DNA of 64,000 nucleotides from UKL13-2 sp031370625 (lineage in GTDB: Bacteria > Pseudomonadota > Gammaproteobacteria > Burkholderiales > Usitatibacteraceae). Within the stretch, counting starts at the first letter, position 1. Every line of letters starts with the position of its first letter. Below are positions 18,601-27,993 of this stretch, one piece after another. Position numbers and translations under genes: made by a program. The notes under the pieces were generated by a model. That model did not search any database and was not told the DNA's origin. It saw nothing but the letters and a program-made list of their open reading frames with translations. Where the stretch lies: NCBI GenBank assembly GCA_031370625.1, contig JANMQR010000314.1, positions 5,471 through 69,470 on the forward strand, in the 5' to 3' direction.

Positions 18601-21600
18601 ATGTGGGTCTCTCCGGCAACGGCCATCTTTGTCGGGCTCTATCTCGGCTCTCAGCGACCGCTGGTACTTGCGATTGCGGCTCCTGTGCTTTTTCTGTGGC
18701 TGGTCGCACCGGCAATTGCTTGGTGGGTCAGTCGACCGCTTGACCGGCGTCCCGCACAGCTTGATCTCGCACAAACTAGATTTCTGCGCGCCCTCACCAG
18801 GCGAACATGGCGCTTTTTCGAGAGGTTTGTATCGCGCGAGGACAACTGGCTGCCCCCGGACAACTATCAGGAGCATCCTGCGGCAGTGGTGGCGCATCGC
18901 ACTTCACCGACTAATATCGGGATGGCACTTCTGGCGAATTTAAGCGCGTACGACTTCGCGTACATCACTACGGGTACGCTCGTGGAGAGAACCGAAAATA
19001 CGCTTGCGTCGATGCTGAAACTGGATCGATATCAGGGCCACTTTTATAACTGGTATGACACGATTACATTACGCCCGTTAGCCCCGCTCTATGTGTCGAC
19101 AGTTGATAGCGGAAACTTGTGCGGACATCTGCTCACGTTACGACCAGGTTTGCTTCAACTTGCGGAACAAAAAATTCTCAGCCCAAGACTATTTGAAGGG
19201 CTTGCCGACGCCTTGGAAAACTTGATGAGCGCGCCCGAGACGACTGAGGCCGTTTCCATGCAGACGCCAACGCCAACACCAACCACTACAGCACCCTCCA
19301 TCGACGACGCTGCCGACGGTGCAAATCAAGCGGCCTCACGAAATCCAGCCGCGCCGCGTTCGCCGATCTACACCCCGCTTCTGCTGCAACTCAAGCGCGA
19401 TATCGAATCCGCGTGCGATGCGAATCCGATAACCGCAAGCGCTGTCAAATCTTGGCTCGAAAGAATTATTCGCACTGCTACTAGGCTCGTGCATGAGAGC
19501 GGCGATCGACGCGCCGATGCGACCGGTTCGTTCGTCGCCCAATCGCCAGCGAATCTCGCGCGTTTGGCACTGGAGGCTCGCACGCCAAAGGGGGAAGATG
19601 GCGCGAGCACAACCACCACAAGACAAACCGAATTTACGTGGTGGGCGAATGCGATCAGACTGCAGTGCGATGATGCGCTCAATGAACTGGCGTGGCTGAT
19701 GCCGTGGATCCATTTTCCCGGTGCCTTGGAGAACTCAGAGAACTCAAACAACTCAGAGAACTCAATAGATCACCTTTTCAATAGCGCAGACGTTGCTTTC
19801 AGCCTGGAACGCATTCCCACCTTGCAGCAAATCTCGCGGCTTCACGACTCTCTTCTCCAGCATCTGCGGCCCTCTCCAGACAAAAGTGCTTCAAACGCCG
19901 CGCTGCTCGCGGAGATCATGTCGCTAGTCGCTCTTGCGAGTACGCGCGCAAAAGAGAGAATTGCAAAAATCGACCTGCTAGCACGACAGGTGGGCGACCT
20001 TGCGCTGGTGGATTACAGCTTTCTATACGACACCACCCAACAGCTCATGACCGTGGGATATAACGTGGAGCAGCATCGCATTGATACCGGGCGTTATGAC
20101 CTCCTTGCTTCCGAAGCGAGGCTCGCCAGTTTTGTGGCTATTGCACAGGGAAAAATTCCGCAAGAGAGCTGGTTCGCTCTGGGGCGCAATCTGACGACTG
20201 CGGGCGGCGAGGCCATCCTGCTGTCGTGGAGCGGGTCAATGTTTGAATATTTGATGCCAACGTTGGTGATGCCCGCTTATCAAAACACATTACTGGATCA
20301 AACCTGTGTCGCTGCTGTTAAACGGCAGATCGCCTACGGCAATATGCGCGGTGTCCCGTGGGGTATTTCCGAATCCGGCTACAACGCAGTCGACACCAGC
20401 CTCAACTATCAATACCGCGCATTCGGCGTGCCTGGTCTGGGTCTTAAACGCGGATTGTCTGATGATCTGGTGATAGCGCCCTACGCGTCAGCACTCGCGC
20501 TGATGGTGATGCCGGAGGCAGCGTGCGAAAATCTTCAGCGTCTCGATGACGACGGCGTGATGGGGCGATATGGCATGTATGAAGCAGTGGACTTTACGCC
20601 CGCGCGCTTGCCGCGTGGTCAATCGTCGGCCGTGGTGCGCTCGTTCATGGCACATCATCAAGGCATGAGTTTGCTTTCTTTCGCCTATGTGCTGCTCGAT
20701 CAGCCGATGCAAAAGCGTTTCGAATCCGACCCGCAATTTCAGGCAACAACGTTGTTGCTGCAAGAGCGCATCCCGGCTGCAACATCTTTCCACATTCACG
20801 CGCCCGAGCTATCGGACGTCAGCGCAACCGCCATCGGCCCGGTCATGCCGATGCGTGTGCTGCGCAGCCCGCACACGCCCACACCTGAAGTGCAACTGCT
20901 CTCCAACGGCCGATATCACGTCATGGTCACCAATGCCGGTGGTGGTTACACCCGCTGGAAAGAATTCGGCGTAACGCGCTGGCACGAAGATGGCACGCGC
21001 GACAACTGGGGCGCATTCTGCTACATCCGCGACGTGGCAAGCGGACAATTCTGGTCCACCGCCCATCAGCCGACGCTCAAGGCTGCCGACACCTATGAAG
21101 CCATTTTCACGGAAGGCCGAGTTGAGTTTCGCCGCCGTGACGGCGACTACGAAACGCACACCGAAATTGTAGTTTCGCCGGAAGACGACATAGAGTTACG
21201 CCGAACCAGCATCAGCAATCGATCACGCGTACGTCGAACCATTGAGATCACCAGCTACGCTGAAGTGGTGCTTGCGGTGCCCGCCGCCGATGCATTGCAT
21301 CCCGCGTTCAGTAATTTATTTGTGCAGACAGAAATTGTTCGGGATCGACAAGCGATCCTGTGCACCCGCAGGCCGCGCGCAGAACACGAGCAAGTGCCCT
21401 GCATGTTTCATCTGATGGCCGCGCACAACGCCGAAGTGATTCATGTTTCATATGAGACAGACCGCATCCGCTTCATCGGGCGCACGCGCGGCATTGACTC
21501 GCCAGTCGCCATGAGCGAGGCAGGTGCGCTGTCAGGTAGCGAAGGCTCAGTGCTTGACCCGATAGTGTCGATTCGCTATCGAATCACCATCGAGCCCGAG

Positions 21601-24600
21601 CAAACCGCGACGATTGACGTCGTGTCCGGTATGTCCGATACCCGCGATGGCGCCTATGCGCTCGCCGACAAGTATCGTGATCGTCGGTTGGCTGACCGGG
21701 TTTTTGATCTCGCCTGGACCCATAGCTGGGTCAACCTTCGCCAAATTAATGCCACTGAATCCGACGCGCAGCTTTATGGCCGTTTGGCCGGCTCCATCAT
21801 TTACGCGAATCCTGGCATGCGAGCAGATGCGGGCGTGTTGTTGCGCAATCTGCGCGGCCAATCGGGACTATGGGGTTATGCCATTTCCGGTGATCTGCCG
21901 ATCGTGCTGTTGCAAATTACTGACATGGCCAACATCGAGTTGGTGCGTCAGCTTGTACAAGCACACGCCTACTGGCGGCTGAAAGGTTTGGCGGTAGATC
22001 TTGTTATCTGGAATGAGGATCACGCCGGTTACCGGCAGCTTCTGCATGAACAAATCATGGATCTGATCGCGGCTGGCATTGAGGCAAACCAAACTGATCG
22101 ACCAGGCGGTATTTTTGTCAGGGCAGCGGAGCATATTTCCGCTGAAGATCGGACACTGTTTCAGACCGTTGCGCGCGTGATCATTGCCGACACGCGTGGC
22201 ACGCTGGCCGAGCAGGTCAATCGTCGTTCGCTAAATGAGAAGTTTGCGGACAGGCCGAAGGACAATCAGAGGGACAAAGCGAAGGATCCCCGCGACCGCG
22301 ACAAATATCCACCAAAACTCGTGCCAATCGCACCGGGTGCGACGAAACGCAACGAGTCGATGCCGCGCGCTTCAACAGGATTGACTCCGGTTGACGAAAC
22401 GCTTCAACTGTTCAATGGCTTTGGTGGGTTCAGTGCAGATGGTCGTGAATATGTCATCAGAACCTCAACCGAGCAGCTCGATGAGGTCGCAACGCGCGCT
22501 CAAACCACACCCGCACCATGGTCAAATGTCATCGCGAACGCGCAGTTTGGCACCGTGATTTCTGAAGCGGGTGCGGCCTACACATGGAGCGAAAACGCAC
22601 ACGAGTTTCGTCTGACTCCGTGGGGTGATGACCCTGTGACCGACTCAAGCGGTGAAGCGTTTTATGTTCGTGATGACGAAAGCGGCGCGTTCTTTTCGCC
22701 CACGCCCCTACCCGCTGGCGGTCCGGGCGCATACGTGACCCGCCATGGATTCGGCTACAGCATTTTTGAGCACGAAGAGGATGGCATTCGATCAGAAATG
22801 ACCGTACACGTTGATCTCGACGCGCCCATTAAATTCTCCACGCTGAAAGTGCGCAACATTTCTGGACGCCCTCGCCGAATGAGTGCGACCGGATTCGTCG
22901 AATGGGTGTTGGGTGATCTTCGCGCAAAATCTGCCATGCATATCGTCACCGAAATCGAGGCGGCCAGCGGCGCTCTGTGCGCGCGCAATGCGTACAGCAC
23001 GGAGTTCGGCAACCGCATTGTGTTTTTTGACGCAGGCGATTCCACCGGCCTTGCCAACGCGTCAGTCAGCGCTGACCGGGTCGAATTTATCGGCCGCAAT
23101 TCCACCCTCAAAAAACCGGCCGCCATGCGCCGCATTCGACTATCCAACAAAGTTGGCGCAGGCCTCGACCCATGCGCAGCGATTCAAATACCGTTTGACC
23201 TAGCCGATGGCGAAGAGCGGGAAATTACGTTCAGACTGGGCACAGCGGGCCGCCATGGCAGTGACGATATAAGTGCCACCATTCAGCGTCTGCGCAGCAA
23301 AGATGAAGTCCGCGCGTCGCTCAAGAATGTGCGCGACTATTGGGCAAAAACGCTCACCGTGGTTCAAGTCGACACCCCCGATGCGGCGCTCAATGTGCTG
23401 GCCAACGGCTGGCTCGTTTACCAGACCTTGGCCTGCCGGCTCTGGGCGCGCAGCGGATACTACCAATCAGGTGGCGCGTACGGTTTCCGCGATCAACTGC
23501 AAGACACCATGGCGTTGATTCACAGCGAGCCGCGCTTGGTGCGCGAGCATTTGCTGCGCAGCGCATCGCGACAATTTCTGGAGGGCGATGTGCAGCACTG
23601 GTGGCATCCCCCGTCAGGCCGTGGCGTGCGCACGCGTTGCTCGGATGACTTTCTGTGGTTACCACAGGCCGCTTGTCGTTATGTGTTGGCCACCGGAGAT
23701 GTCGGTGTGCTCAACGAATCGATACACTTCCTTGAGGGTCGTCAGGTTAATCCGGAAGACGATTCCTACTACGATCTGCCAACGCGCTCGGATACCAAAG
23801 GCACGCTCTATCAACACTGTGTTCGCGCGATCGAACGCGGGCTCAGTTTCGGCGAACGAGGCCTGCCGCTGATGGGTTCCGGCGATTGGAACGATGGCAT
23901 GAATCTGGTCGGCATGCAGGGCAAAGGCGAGAGTGTCTGGTTGGGGTTTTTCCTCTATGACACGATGGTGCGATTCGAGCGGCTGGCGCGGGCACACGGC
24001 GATGCGAAATTTGCAGATCGCTGCAAGACAGAATCAGAACAACTCCAGCGTAATCTCAACCTGCATGGCTGGGACGGCGGCTGGTTCCGGCGCGCTTACT
24101 TTGATGACGGCACGCCATTGGGCTCCAGCGCCAACGCTGAATGTCGGATTGATTCGATTGCGCAAAGCTGGTCAGTGCTTTCTGGTGCAGGCGATCCGGC
24201 GCGATCACTCACCGCGATGAACGCGCTGGATAAGCACCTCGTGCGCCGCGTCGATAAGCTGATTCAGCTGCTGGATCCGCCATTCGATACATCAACACTT
24301 AACCCCGGTTACATCAAGGGCTACGTGCCAGGCGTGCGCGAGAACGGTGGCCAGTACACACACGGTGCGGTGTGGGCAGCGATGGCATTTGCCAAGCTCG
24401 GTGATGGCGCGCGCGCATGGGATTTGTTCAACATGATCAATCCCGTCAATCATGCCACCACCGCCACCGACGTCGCGATCTACAAAGTGGAGCCGTATGT
24501 AATTGCCGCCGACGTTTACGGCGTCGCACCCCACACCGGGCGCGGCGGCTGGACCTGGTATACCGGCTCGGCGGGTTGGATGTACCGACTTATTCTGGAG

Positions 24601-24849
24601 TCATTGCTGGGAATACAAGTTGAAGCAAACAAACTTCGTTTGGTGCCGTGCCTGAACGAGGGCTGGTCCAATTTCACGGTGCATTACCGGTATCGGGAAA
24701 CGGTTTATCAAATCGAGGTCAACGTAACAAAGCATCCGCCGGGCATCCGGCCCGAGCAAAGGATTATTGTCGACGGTTTGGAGCAGCGGGACGCTGTCAT
24801 CATCATGCGCGACGATCAGCAGGAACACCGGGTAAATGTGATCGTTTAA
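15640..24849 (+). CDS. Cyclic beta-1,2-glucan synthase-like protein (GT84/glucoamylase-like/GH94)
   Basis: The product has 3069 aa and begins with TTG behind AAGGA; no ATG or GTG start exists between it and the upstream in-frame stop. After a cytoplasmic N-terminus, two membrane helices lie at about 425-490. A GT84 glycosyltransferase follows (about 500-830) with YVITLDTDTQLPRD and the RRHRWIRGDWQ motif. More helices lie at 865-900 and 985-1030. A glucoamylase-like domain (about 1080-1720) carries YQGHFYNWYDT and GYNAVDTSLNYQYRAFGVPG. GH94 supersandwich and catalytic modules (about 1740-3060) include GSGDWNDGMNLVG near residue 2746. Known members make and cyclise periplasmic beta-1,2-glucans involved in osmoadaptation and host interaction. 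The protein is somewhat longer than usual (about 2800-2900 aa) owing to low-complexity insertions near residues 1205-1240, 1363-1375 and 2205-2245. The specific product is inferred. Confidence 0.9.
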   Translation: MKAKIKTSRAKLSEWASRIDADDAAAKYISAEAPLRAELFSADQMDRHGRFLASSHQLAAWRRPDQLLARLIENYAVLMWACGLLTNAVKTNRRITPAGEWLLDNFYLIEEQIRTARRHFPKTYSQELPVLASGPSAGLPRVYDIALEAIAHGDGRVDPESLNRFIEAYQKGADLKLGELWAIPIMLRLALIENLRRVGARVAAGMLDRNEADTWADQMIKTAEEDPKSLILVIADMARSNPPMVSSFVAELARRLQGHSSALALPLTWIEQRLSETGLTIEQLVQSETQSLAANQVSISNSIGSLRFLGAMDWREFVESMSSVEHKLREDPSNIYAKMNFATRDRYRHVIEKVAKRSRLSEKDVARKAVQLAFLAAAKPRHAASERESHVGFYLVDKGLPQLEHAVEARVSALEAIRRFDQLAERFPFPLYFGASAVLTIAISVGLFQIANASNFALAFVVLMIAAMLLGASQLAVSLTNWLATLIAAPVLLPRMDFSKGIPSESRTLVVVPTMLSNIHGAEALIEALEVRFLANRDHNLHFGLLTDFPDAATESLSGDESILAFVRTAIDALNDKYGIEREDKFYLFHRPRRWNEHEKVWMGYERKRGKLADLNNLLRFGKTEPFSLILGDSNFLRDVKYVITLDTDTQLPRDAARELVATMSHPLNRAQLPIPEKATDKSNAENSRSIAPLRNGYGILQPRVSVSLPSTNRSRYAQLYGSEPGLDPYTRAVSDVYQDLFEEGSFIGKGIYDVAAFEEAVKDRFPDNRILSHDLLEGCYARAGLLSDVEFYEDYPSSYSADVSRRHRWIRGDWQIASWLFSRVPRKQFAGESKSARTKNLLSALSQWKIFDNLRRSLVPAAMMLLFVAGWVTVPAVALWTLAVLSILFLPMIATSSLSLAKKPKDVLFRQHVSEVGQSVARQILQTLFALATLPYEAAFSLDAIIRTSLRVLFTKHRLLEWKPASGPEQRTAKMGLTQLLATFRSMWVSPATAIFVGLYLGSQRPLVLAIAAPVLFLWLVAPAIAWWVSRPLDRRPAQLDLAQTRFLRALTRRTWRFFERFVSREDNWLPPDNYQEHPAAVVAHRTSPTNIGMALLANLSAYDFAYITTGTLVERTENTLASMLKLDRYQGHFYNWYDTITLRPLAPLYVSTVDSGNLCGHLLTLRPGLLQLAEQKILSPRLFEGLADALENLMSAPETTEAVSMQTPTPTPTTTAPSIDDAADGANQAASRNPAAPRSPIYTPLLLQLKRDIESACDANPITASAVKSWLERIIRTATRLVHESGDRRADATGSFVAQSPANLARLALEARTPKGEDGASTTTTRQTEFTWWANAIRLQCDDALNELAWLMPWIHFPGALENSENSNNSENSIDHLFNSADVAFSLERIPTLQQISRLHDSLLQHLRPSPDKSASNAALLAEIMSLVALASTRAKERIAKIDLLARQVGDLALVDYSFLYDTTQQLMTVGYNVEQHRIDTGRYDLLASEARLASFVAIAQGKIPQESWFALGRNLTTAGGEAILLSWSGSMFEYLMPTLVMPAYQNTLLDQTCVAAVKRQIAYGNMRGVPWGISESGYNAVDTSLNYQYRAFGVPGLGLKRGLSDDLVIAPYASALALMVMPEAACENLQRLDDDGVMGRYGMYEAVDFTPARLPRGQSSAVVRSFMAHHQGMSLLSFAYVLLDQPMQKRFESDPQFQATTLLLQERIPAATSFHIHAPELSDVSATAIGPVMPMRVLRSPHTPTPEVQLLSNGRYHVMVTNAGGGYTRWKEFGVTRWHEDGTRDNWGAFCYIRDVASGQFWSTAHQPTLKAADTYEAIFTEGRVEFRRRDGDYETHTEIVVSPEDDIELRRTSISNRSRVRRTIEITSYAEVVLAVPAADALHPAFSNLFVQTEIVRDRQAILCTRRPRAEHEQVPCMFHLMAAHNAEVIHVSYETDRIRFIGRTRGIDSPVAMSEAGALSGSEGSVLDPIVSIRYRITIEPEQTATIDVVSGMSDTRDGAYALADKYRDRRLADRVFDLAWTHSWVNLRQINATESDAQLYGRLAGSIIYANPGMRADAGVLLRNLRGQSGLWGYAISGDLPIVLLQITDMANIELVRQLVQAHAYWRLKGLAVDLVIWNEDHAGYRQLLHEQIMDLIAAGIEANQTDRPGGIFVRAAEHISAEDRTLFQTVARVIIADTRGTLAEQVNRRSLNEKFADRPKDNQRDKAKDPRDRDKYPPKLVPIAPGATKRNESMPRASTGLTPVDETLQLFNGFGGFSADGREYVIRTSTEQLDEVATRAQTTPAPWSNVIANAQFGTVISEAGAAYTWSENAHEFRLTPWGDDPVTDSSGEAFYVRDDESGAFFSPTPLPAGGPGAYVTRHGFGYSIFEHEEDGIRSEMTVHVDLDAPIKFSTLKVRNISGRPRRMSATGFVEWVLGDLRAKSAMHIVTEIEAASGALCARNAYSTEFGNRIVFFDAGDSTGLANASVSADRVEFIGRNSTLKKPAAMRRIRLSNKVGAGLDPCAAIQIPFDLADGEEREITFRLGTAGRHGSDDISATIQRLRSKDEVRASLKNVRDYWAKTLTVVQVDTPDAALNVLANGWLVYQTLACRLWARSGYYQSGGAYGFRDQLQDTMALIHSEPRLVREHLLRSASRQFLEGDVQHWWHPPSGRGVRTRCSDDFLWLPQAACRYVLATGDVGVLNESIHFLEGRQVNPEDDSYYDLPTRSDTKGTLYQHCVRAIERGLSFGERGLPLMGSGDWNDGMNLVGMQGKGESVWLGFFLYDTMVRFERLARAHGDAKFADRCKTESEQLQRNLNLHGWDGGWFRRAYFDDGTPLGSSANAECRIDSIAQSWSVLSGAGDPARSLTAMNALDKHLVRRVDKLIQLLDPPFDTSTLNPGYIKGYVPGVRENGGQYTHGAVWAAMAFAKLGDGARAWDLFNMINPVNHATTATDVAIYKVEPYVIAADVYGVAPHTGRGGWTWYTGSAGWMYRLILESLLGIQVEANKLRLVPCLNEGWSNFTVHYRYRETVYQIEVNVTKHPPGIRPEQRIIVDGLEQRDAVIIMRDDQQEHRVNVIV
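19729..19764 (+). repeat. Four tandem 9-bp units inside the glucan synthase gene
   Basis: The unit GAGAACTCA occurs four times in a row, the third as AACAACTCA. It encodes Glu-Asn-Ser type triplets in a linker of the protein. Because the unit is a multiple of three, copy changes keep the frame. Confidence 0.85.
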
Positions 24850-24955
24850 AGCGCTTTTGTAAGGATTCGCCGACAACAGAAGCGGGGGTATTCCGGTCTT
24901 TTTAATTGAGTGCTTCAGAAATAATCAATTGGTCGAAATCGAATTACAGGCCATT

Positions 24956-26074
24956 ATGAAAACTTCAAATGCACTCAAGCAGCGTGGGTTGGTCAGTGTT
25001 CTGGCGAATGAGCCCGAGGTGGCTCCCGACCACGTCCTCCGTTCCCCATTCGGCGTCATGAATTTTTTAGCGCCAGTATCGCAACTCAAACCGCGCGCAG
25101 TGCTTCATTCGCACAACACGTCTGCGCGTCTCGGCCCAGCGCATACGAATTTCGCCCGCACATCGGCTTTTCCGCTCCCGGGGCTCCGCGCCATGCCCGT
25201 ACCTGATGGCCGAAGCCATGAAACGTTGACGAATTCAGTGACGAACCTGAAGACCAATTCCCCAATGCAAAATAGCCTCTTGGCGGCATTGTCGCCAGCA
25301 GAACTTGATCGACTCACCCCCCATTTGGAATTGGTGAAAATGTCACTCGGCGACGTGCTCTACGAGTCCGGCGGTCGCCTGCAGCACGTGTTTTTTCCGA
25401 CCACCTCAATTGTGTCACTGCTCTATGTGCTCGAAGACGGTGCATCGACGGAAATCGCGGCGGTGGGCAATGAAGGCATTCTTGGCGTGTCCACCTTCAT
25501 GGGCGGCGACACGACGCCAAGCCGTGCGGTCGTACAAAGCGCGGGATACGGTTATCGCATCACCACACAAAATCTAAAGCAAGAATTCGAGCGCACTGGC
25601 GGCTTGTTCAGGCTTCTGTTGAGATACGCCCAAGCGCTGATGACGCAGACCGCACAAATGGCGGTTTGCAATCGCCACCACTCGCTTGAACAACAGCTGT
25701 GCCGGCGACTTCTGTTCAGCCTGGATCGCCTGCCCACCGATTCGCTGTTCATGACGCAAGAACTTATCGCCAATATGCTGGGCGTGCGCCGTGAAGGCGT
25801 CACCGCTGCAGCGGGAAACTTACAGCGCGCCGGGCTCATTCGCTACAGCCGCGGGCGTATCGATATTCTGGATCGCAATGGCCTGGAATCGGCGGTCTGC
25901 GAGTGTTACGGCGTAGTGAAGCTCGAATTCAATCGACTACTCTCTGACAACCACCGCAGTGATCCGTTTCACACTCTTCGGCAAGCGGAGGAACGAGTTG
26001 ACTCACTTACCCACTTCACGAATAAAAATTCCGCGAGCGTCAAACGGAACGTGAGCAATTCGTTGTATGCGTGA
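24956..26074 (+). CDS. Crp/Fnr-family transcriptional regulator
   Basis: The product has 372 aa from ATG 24956, with CAGG 7 nt upstream; a TTG at 24929 and an ATG at 25265 are alternatives. The cyclic-nucleotide-binding-like fold begins at LAALSPAELDRLTPHLELV and continues through FPTTSIVSLLYVLEDGASTEIAAVGNEG. A Crp-type winged helix follows (MTQELIANMLGVRREGVTAAAGNLQRAGLI). The ligand-binding core lacks the phosphate-binding signature of true CRP and lacks an FNR cysteine cluster. The roughly 100-residue N-terminal extension is unusual and of unclear reality; a start at 25265 would give the family's normal length (about 270 aa). It follows the glucan synthase by about 105 bp on the same strand; control of that gene is possible but unproven. 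Confidence 0.85.
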   Translation: MKTSNALKQRGLVSVLANEPEVAPDHVLRSPFGVMNFLAPVSQLKPRAVLHSHNTSARLGPAHTNFARTSAFPLPGLRAMPVPDGRSHETLTNSVTNLKTNSPMQNSLLAALSPAELDRLTPHLELVKMSLGDVLYESGGRLQHVFFPTTSIVSLLYVLEDGASTEIAAVGNEGILGVSTFMGGDTTPSRAVVQSAGYGYRITTQNLKQEFERTGGLFRLLLRYAQALMTQTAQMAVCNRHHSLEQQLCRRLLFSLDRLPTDSLFMTQELIANMLGVRREGVTAAAGNLQRAGLIRYSRGRIDILDRNGLESAVCECYGVVKLEFNRLLSDNHRSDPFHTLRQAEERVDSLTHFTNKNSASVKRNVSNSLYA

Positions 26075-26204
26075 TTGTTCACCGCAATTTGACGCTGTAA
26101 CGTAACGCTGCAACGCGCATTTGTTGTATTCAAAAGATGTTTTACCGACCTAAACCATCAGGTTCAGTTTTTTCCACCGTGCAACCTAACGTAAGGAGTT
26201 CACC

Positions 26205-26384
26205 ATGAACAAAGATCAAGTTAAAGGCCGCGCCAAGCAAGTTGAAGGAAAAGTGAAAGAAATGACCGGAAAACTGGTCGGCAATGAAAAACTGGAAGTA
26301 AAAGGAAAAGTTGAAAAAGGTGTTGGTCGCGCGCAAGCGGGATTCGGGGACATGAAAGCCGACGTGAAGAAAAGTATCAAGTAA
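26205..26384 (+). CDS. CsbD-family stress protein (59 aa)
   Basis: The protein begins MNKDQVKGRAKQVEGKVKEM and is a lysine/glutamate-rich, fully amphipathic helical protein, the standard CsbD form. AAGGAG lies 8 nt before the ATG. CsbD proteins accumulate in general stress responses; their molecular action is unknown. The gene is likely monocistronic, with a strong terminator 45 bp downstream. Confidence 0.95.
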   Translation: MNKDQVKGRAKQVEGKVKEMTGKLVGNEKLEVKGKVEKGVGRAQAGFGDMKADVKKSIK

Positions 26385-26428
26385 TCAACGCAAACGTTGT
26401 GCGCTACTTTCCGAGCACATCGCACATC

Positions 26429-26458
26429 AAAAAGGCCACGGATTCCGTGGCCTTTTTT
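26429..26458. terminator. Bidirectional intrinsic terminator
   Basis: AAAAAGGCCACGG and CCGTGGCCTTTTTT form a 13-bp stem around a short ATT-type loop. It lies between the converging csbD-like gene (plus) and aldehyde dehydrogenase gene (minus) and can serve both. Confidence 0.92.
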
Positions 26459-26505
26459 ATTGCGACGCGCCCTCGTAAACTTGTCTATTGTCTGCTGTCT
26501 ATTGC

Positions 26506-27888
26506 CTACGCTGGCGCATCCAAAGCCGCCACCCGCACCAGCTTTTTGTTGACGAACTCCTGGATCCCCAAGCTCGAGAGTTCTCGCCCGTAGCCAGAAT
26601 CCTTGACACCGCCAAATGGCAGATCTGGCGCGGTCCAGGTAGGGTGATTGATAAACACCATGCCCGTATCAATCCGGCTGGCGAGGCGTTTGCCGCGCGC
26701 GACATCGTTGGTAAAAATTGAACCGCCAAGTCCGAACGGTGAATCGTTCGCCAGCGCGACGGCCTCGTCTTCATCGTTCACGCGGAAAAACAATGCAACC
26801 GGGCCGAAAAATTCATCTTTGTACGCAGGGTTATCCGGCGAAATGTCCGCGAGGATGGTGGGCTGCATGAACCAGCCTGGCCGCTCGATCCTGCCGCCAC
26901 CCATGACCAAGGTCGCGCCATGTGCAACCGCTTCTTTGACCTGCTCAAGCAATTTAACAAGCGCCGCTTCGGTGGATAAGGGGCCCAGCGTGGTGGCCGC
27001 ATCCATCGGGTCGCCGGGTTTCAGTGCAGAAAATGCCGATTGAAATTTTTCAAAAAACTTATCAGCCATTGCGTCGACTACGATGAATCGTTTCGCGGCA
27101 ATGCAACACTGACCGGTATTGTTCATCTTTGCCCACAGCGCCCATTTAATTGTTTTCTCCAAATCCGCGTCATCAAGAACAATAAAAGCATCGCTCCCGC
27201 CTAATTCCATTGTGGATTTTTTCAAACTTTTTCCTGCCCGTTCGGCCACGCGTTTTCCCGCCTCCACACTGCCCGTCAATGCGACGCCTTTAATCCGCGG
27301 ATCGTCGATGATATTGTTAACTTGGTCATACGAAATAAACAAATTTGTGTAAACGCCCGCGGGAGCACCGGCCTCTTCCCACAGCTTCTCGAACGCGAGC
27401 GCGCATGCGGGCACGGTGCCGGAGTGTTTCACCATCACCACATTTCCCGCCATCAGATTTGGCGCTGCAAATCGCGCCAATTGGTAATACGGGAAATTCC
27501 AGGGCTGCACGCCAAACAGCACACCAAACGGGCTGCTGTGTACCTCGGCCTCACCGATGCTCGGACTTAAGCGCTCGGGTGCCAAAAATTTTTCTGCGTT
27601 GTTCGCGTAGTAATCAAGAATGTCGGCACTGAGCGCGACTTCGCCTTGCGACTCTGCAAAAAGTTTTCCCATTTCCAGCGTCATCGGTTTGGCAAATTCA
27701 TCCGCCCTTGTGCGCATGATCGCAGCCGCTTTGGTCACCACCGCTGCGCGCTGTGCAAAAGTCCAGCTGCGCCATTCTTCGAAACATTTGCTGGCTGTGT
27801 TAATTGCGGCTTCCACCGCCGCATCTGTGTGTTCATCATATTTCGTACCCGCTTTTCCGTCGTACGGGTTAACGCTTTGATAGGCCAT
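26506..27888 (-). CDS. NAD(P)-dependent aldehyde dehydrogenase, succinate-semialdehyde type
   Basis: The product has 460 aa from ATG 27888 (MAYQSVNPYDGK, the usual family start). It has the Rossmann cofactor region with QPWNFPYYQLAR and GVALTGSVEAGKRVAERAG, the catalytic base Glu228 in MELGGSD, and the nucleophile Cys262 in GQCCIAAKRF. The C-terminal PFGGVKDSGYGRELSSLGIQEF is typical of the GabD/Sad-like group, which oxidises succinate semialdehyde or similar short aldehydes. The exact substrate cannot be read from sequence. It lies behind the terminator of the upstream pyridoxamine-oxidase-like gene, so it probably has its own promoter in 27889-27928. Confidence 0.92.
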   Translation of the reverse strand: MAYQSVNPYDGKAGTKYDEHTDAAVEAAINTASKCFEEWRSWTFAQRAAVVTKAAAIMRTRADEFAKPMTLEMGKLFAESQGEVALSADILDYYANNAEKFLAPERLSPSIGEAEVHSSPFGVLFGVQPWNFPYYQLARFAAPNLMAGNVVMVKHSGTVPACALAFEKLWEEAGAPAGVYTNLFISYDQVNNIIDDPRIKGVALTGSVEAGKRVAERAGKSLKKSTMELGGSDAFIVLDDADLEKTIKWALWAKMNNTGQCCIAAKRFIVVDAMADKFFEKFQSAFSALKPGDPMDAATTLGPLSTEAALVKLLEQVKEAVAHGATLVMGGGRIERPGWFMQPTILADISPDNPAYKDEFFGPVALFFRVNDEDEAVALANDSPFGLGGSIFTNDVARGKRLASRIDTGMVFINHPTWTAPDLPFGGVKDSGYGRELSSLGIQEFVNKKLVRVAALDAPA

Positions 27889-27928
27889 GATTTGCTCGCT
27901 TTCGGTTTTTTGCAGACGCTGAAAAAAC

Positions 27929-27967
27929 AAAAATCGTTGCCCACATCAACGCGGGTCAACGATTTTT
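27929..27967 (-). terminator. Intrinsic terminator after the PNPOx-like gene
   Basis: On the minus strand, AAAAATCGTTG and CAACGATTTTT form an 11-bp stem around a 17-nt loop, followed by GTTTTTT. It lies 27 bp past the stop of the PNPOx-like gene and just upstream of the aldehyde dehydrogenase gene. Confidence 0.85.
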
Positions 27968-27993
27968 GGGATGATGAAACGAAGCCAAGAATG

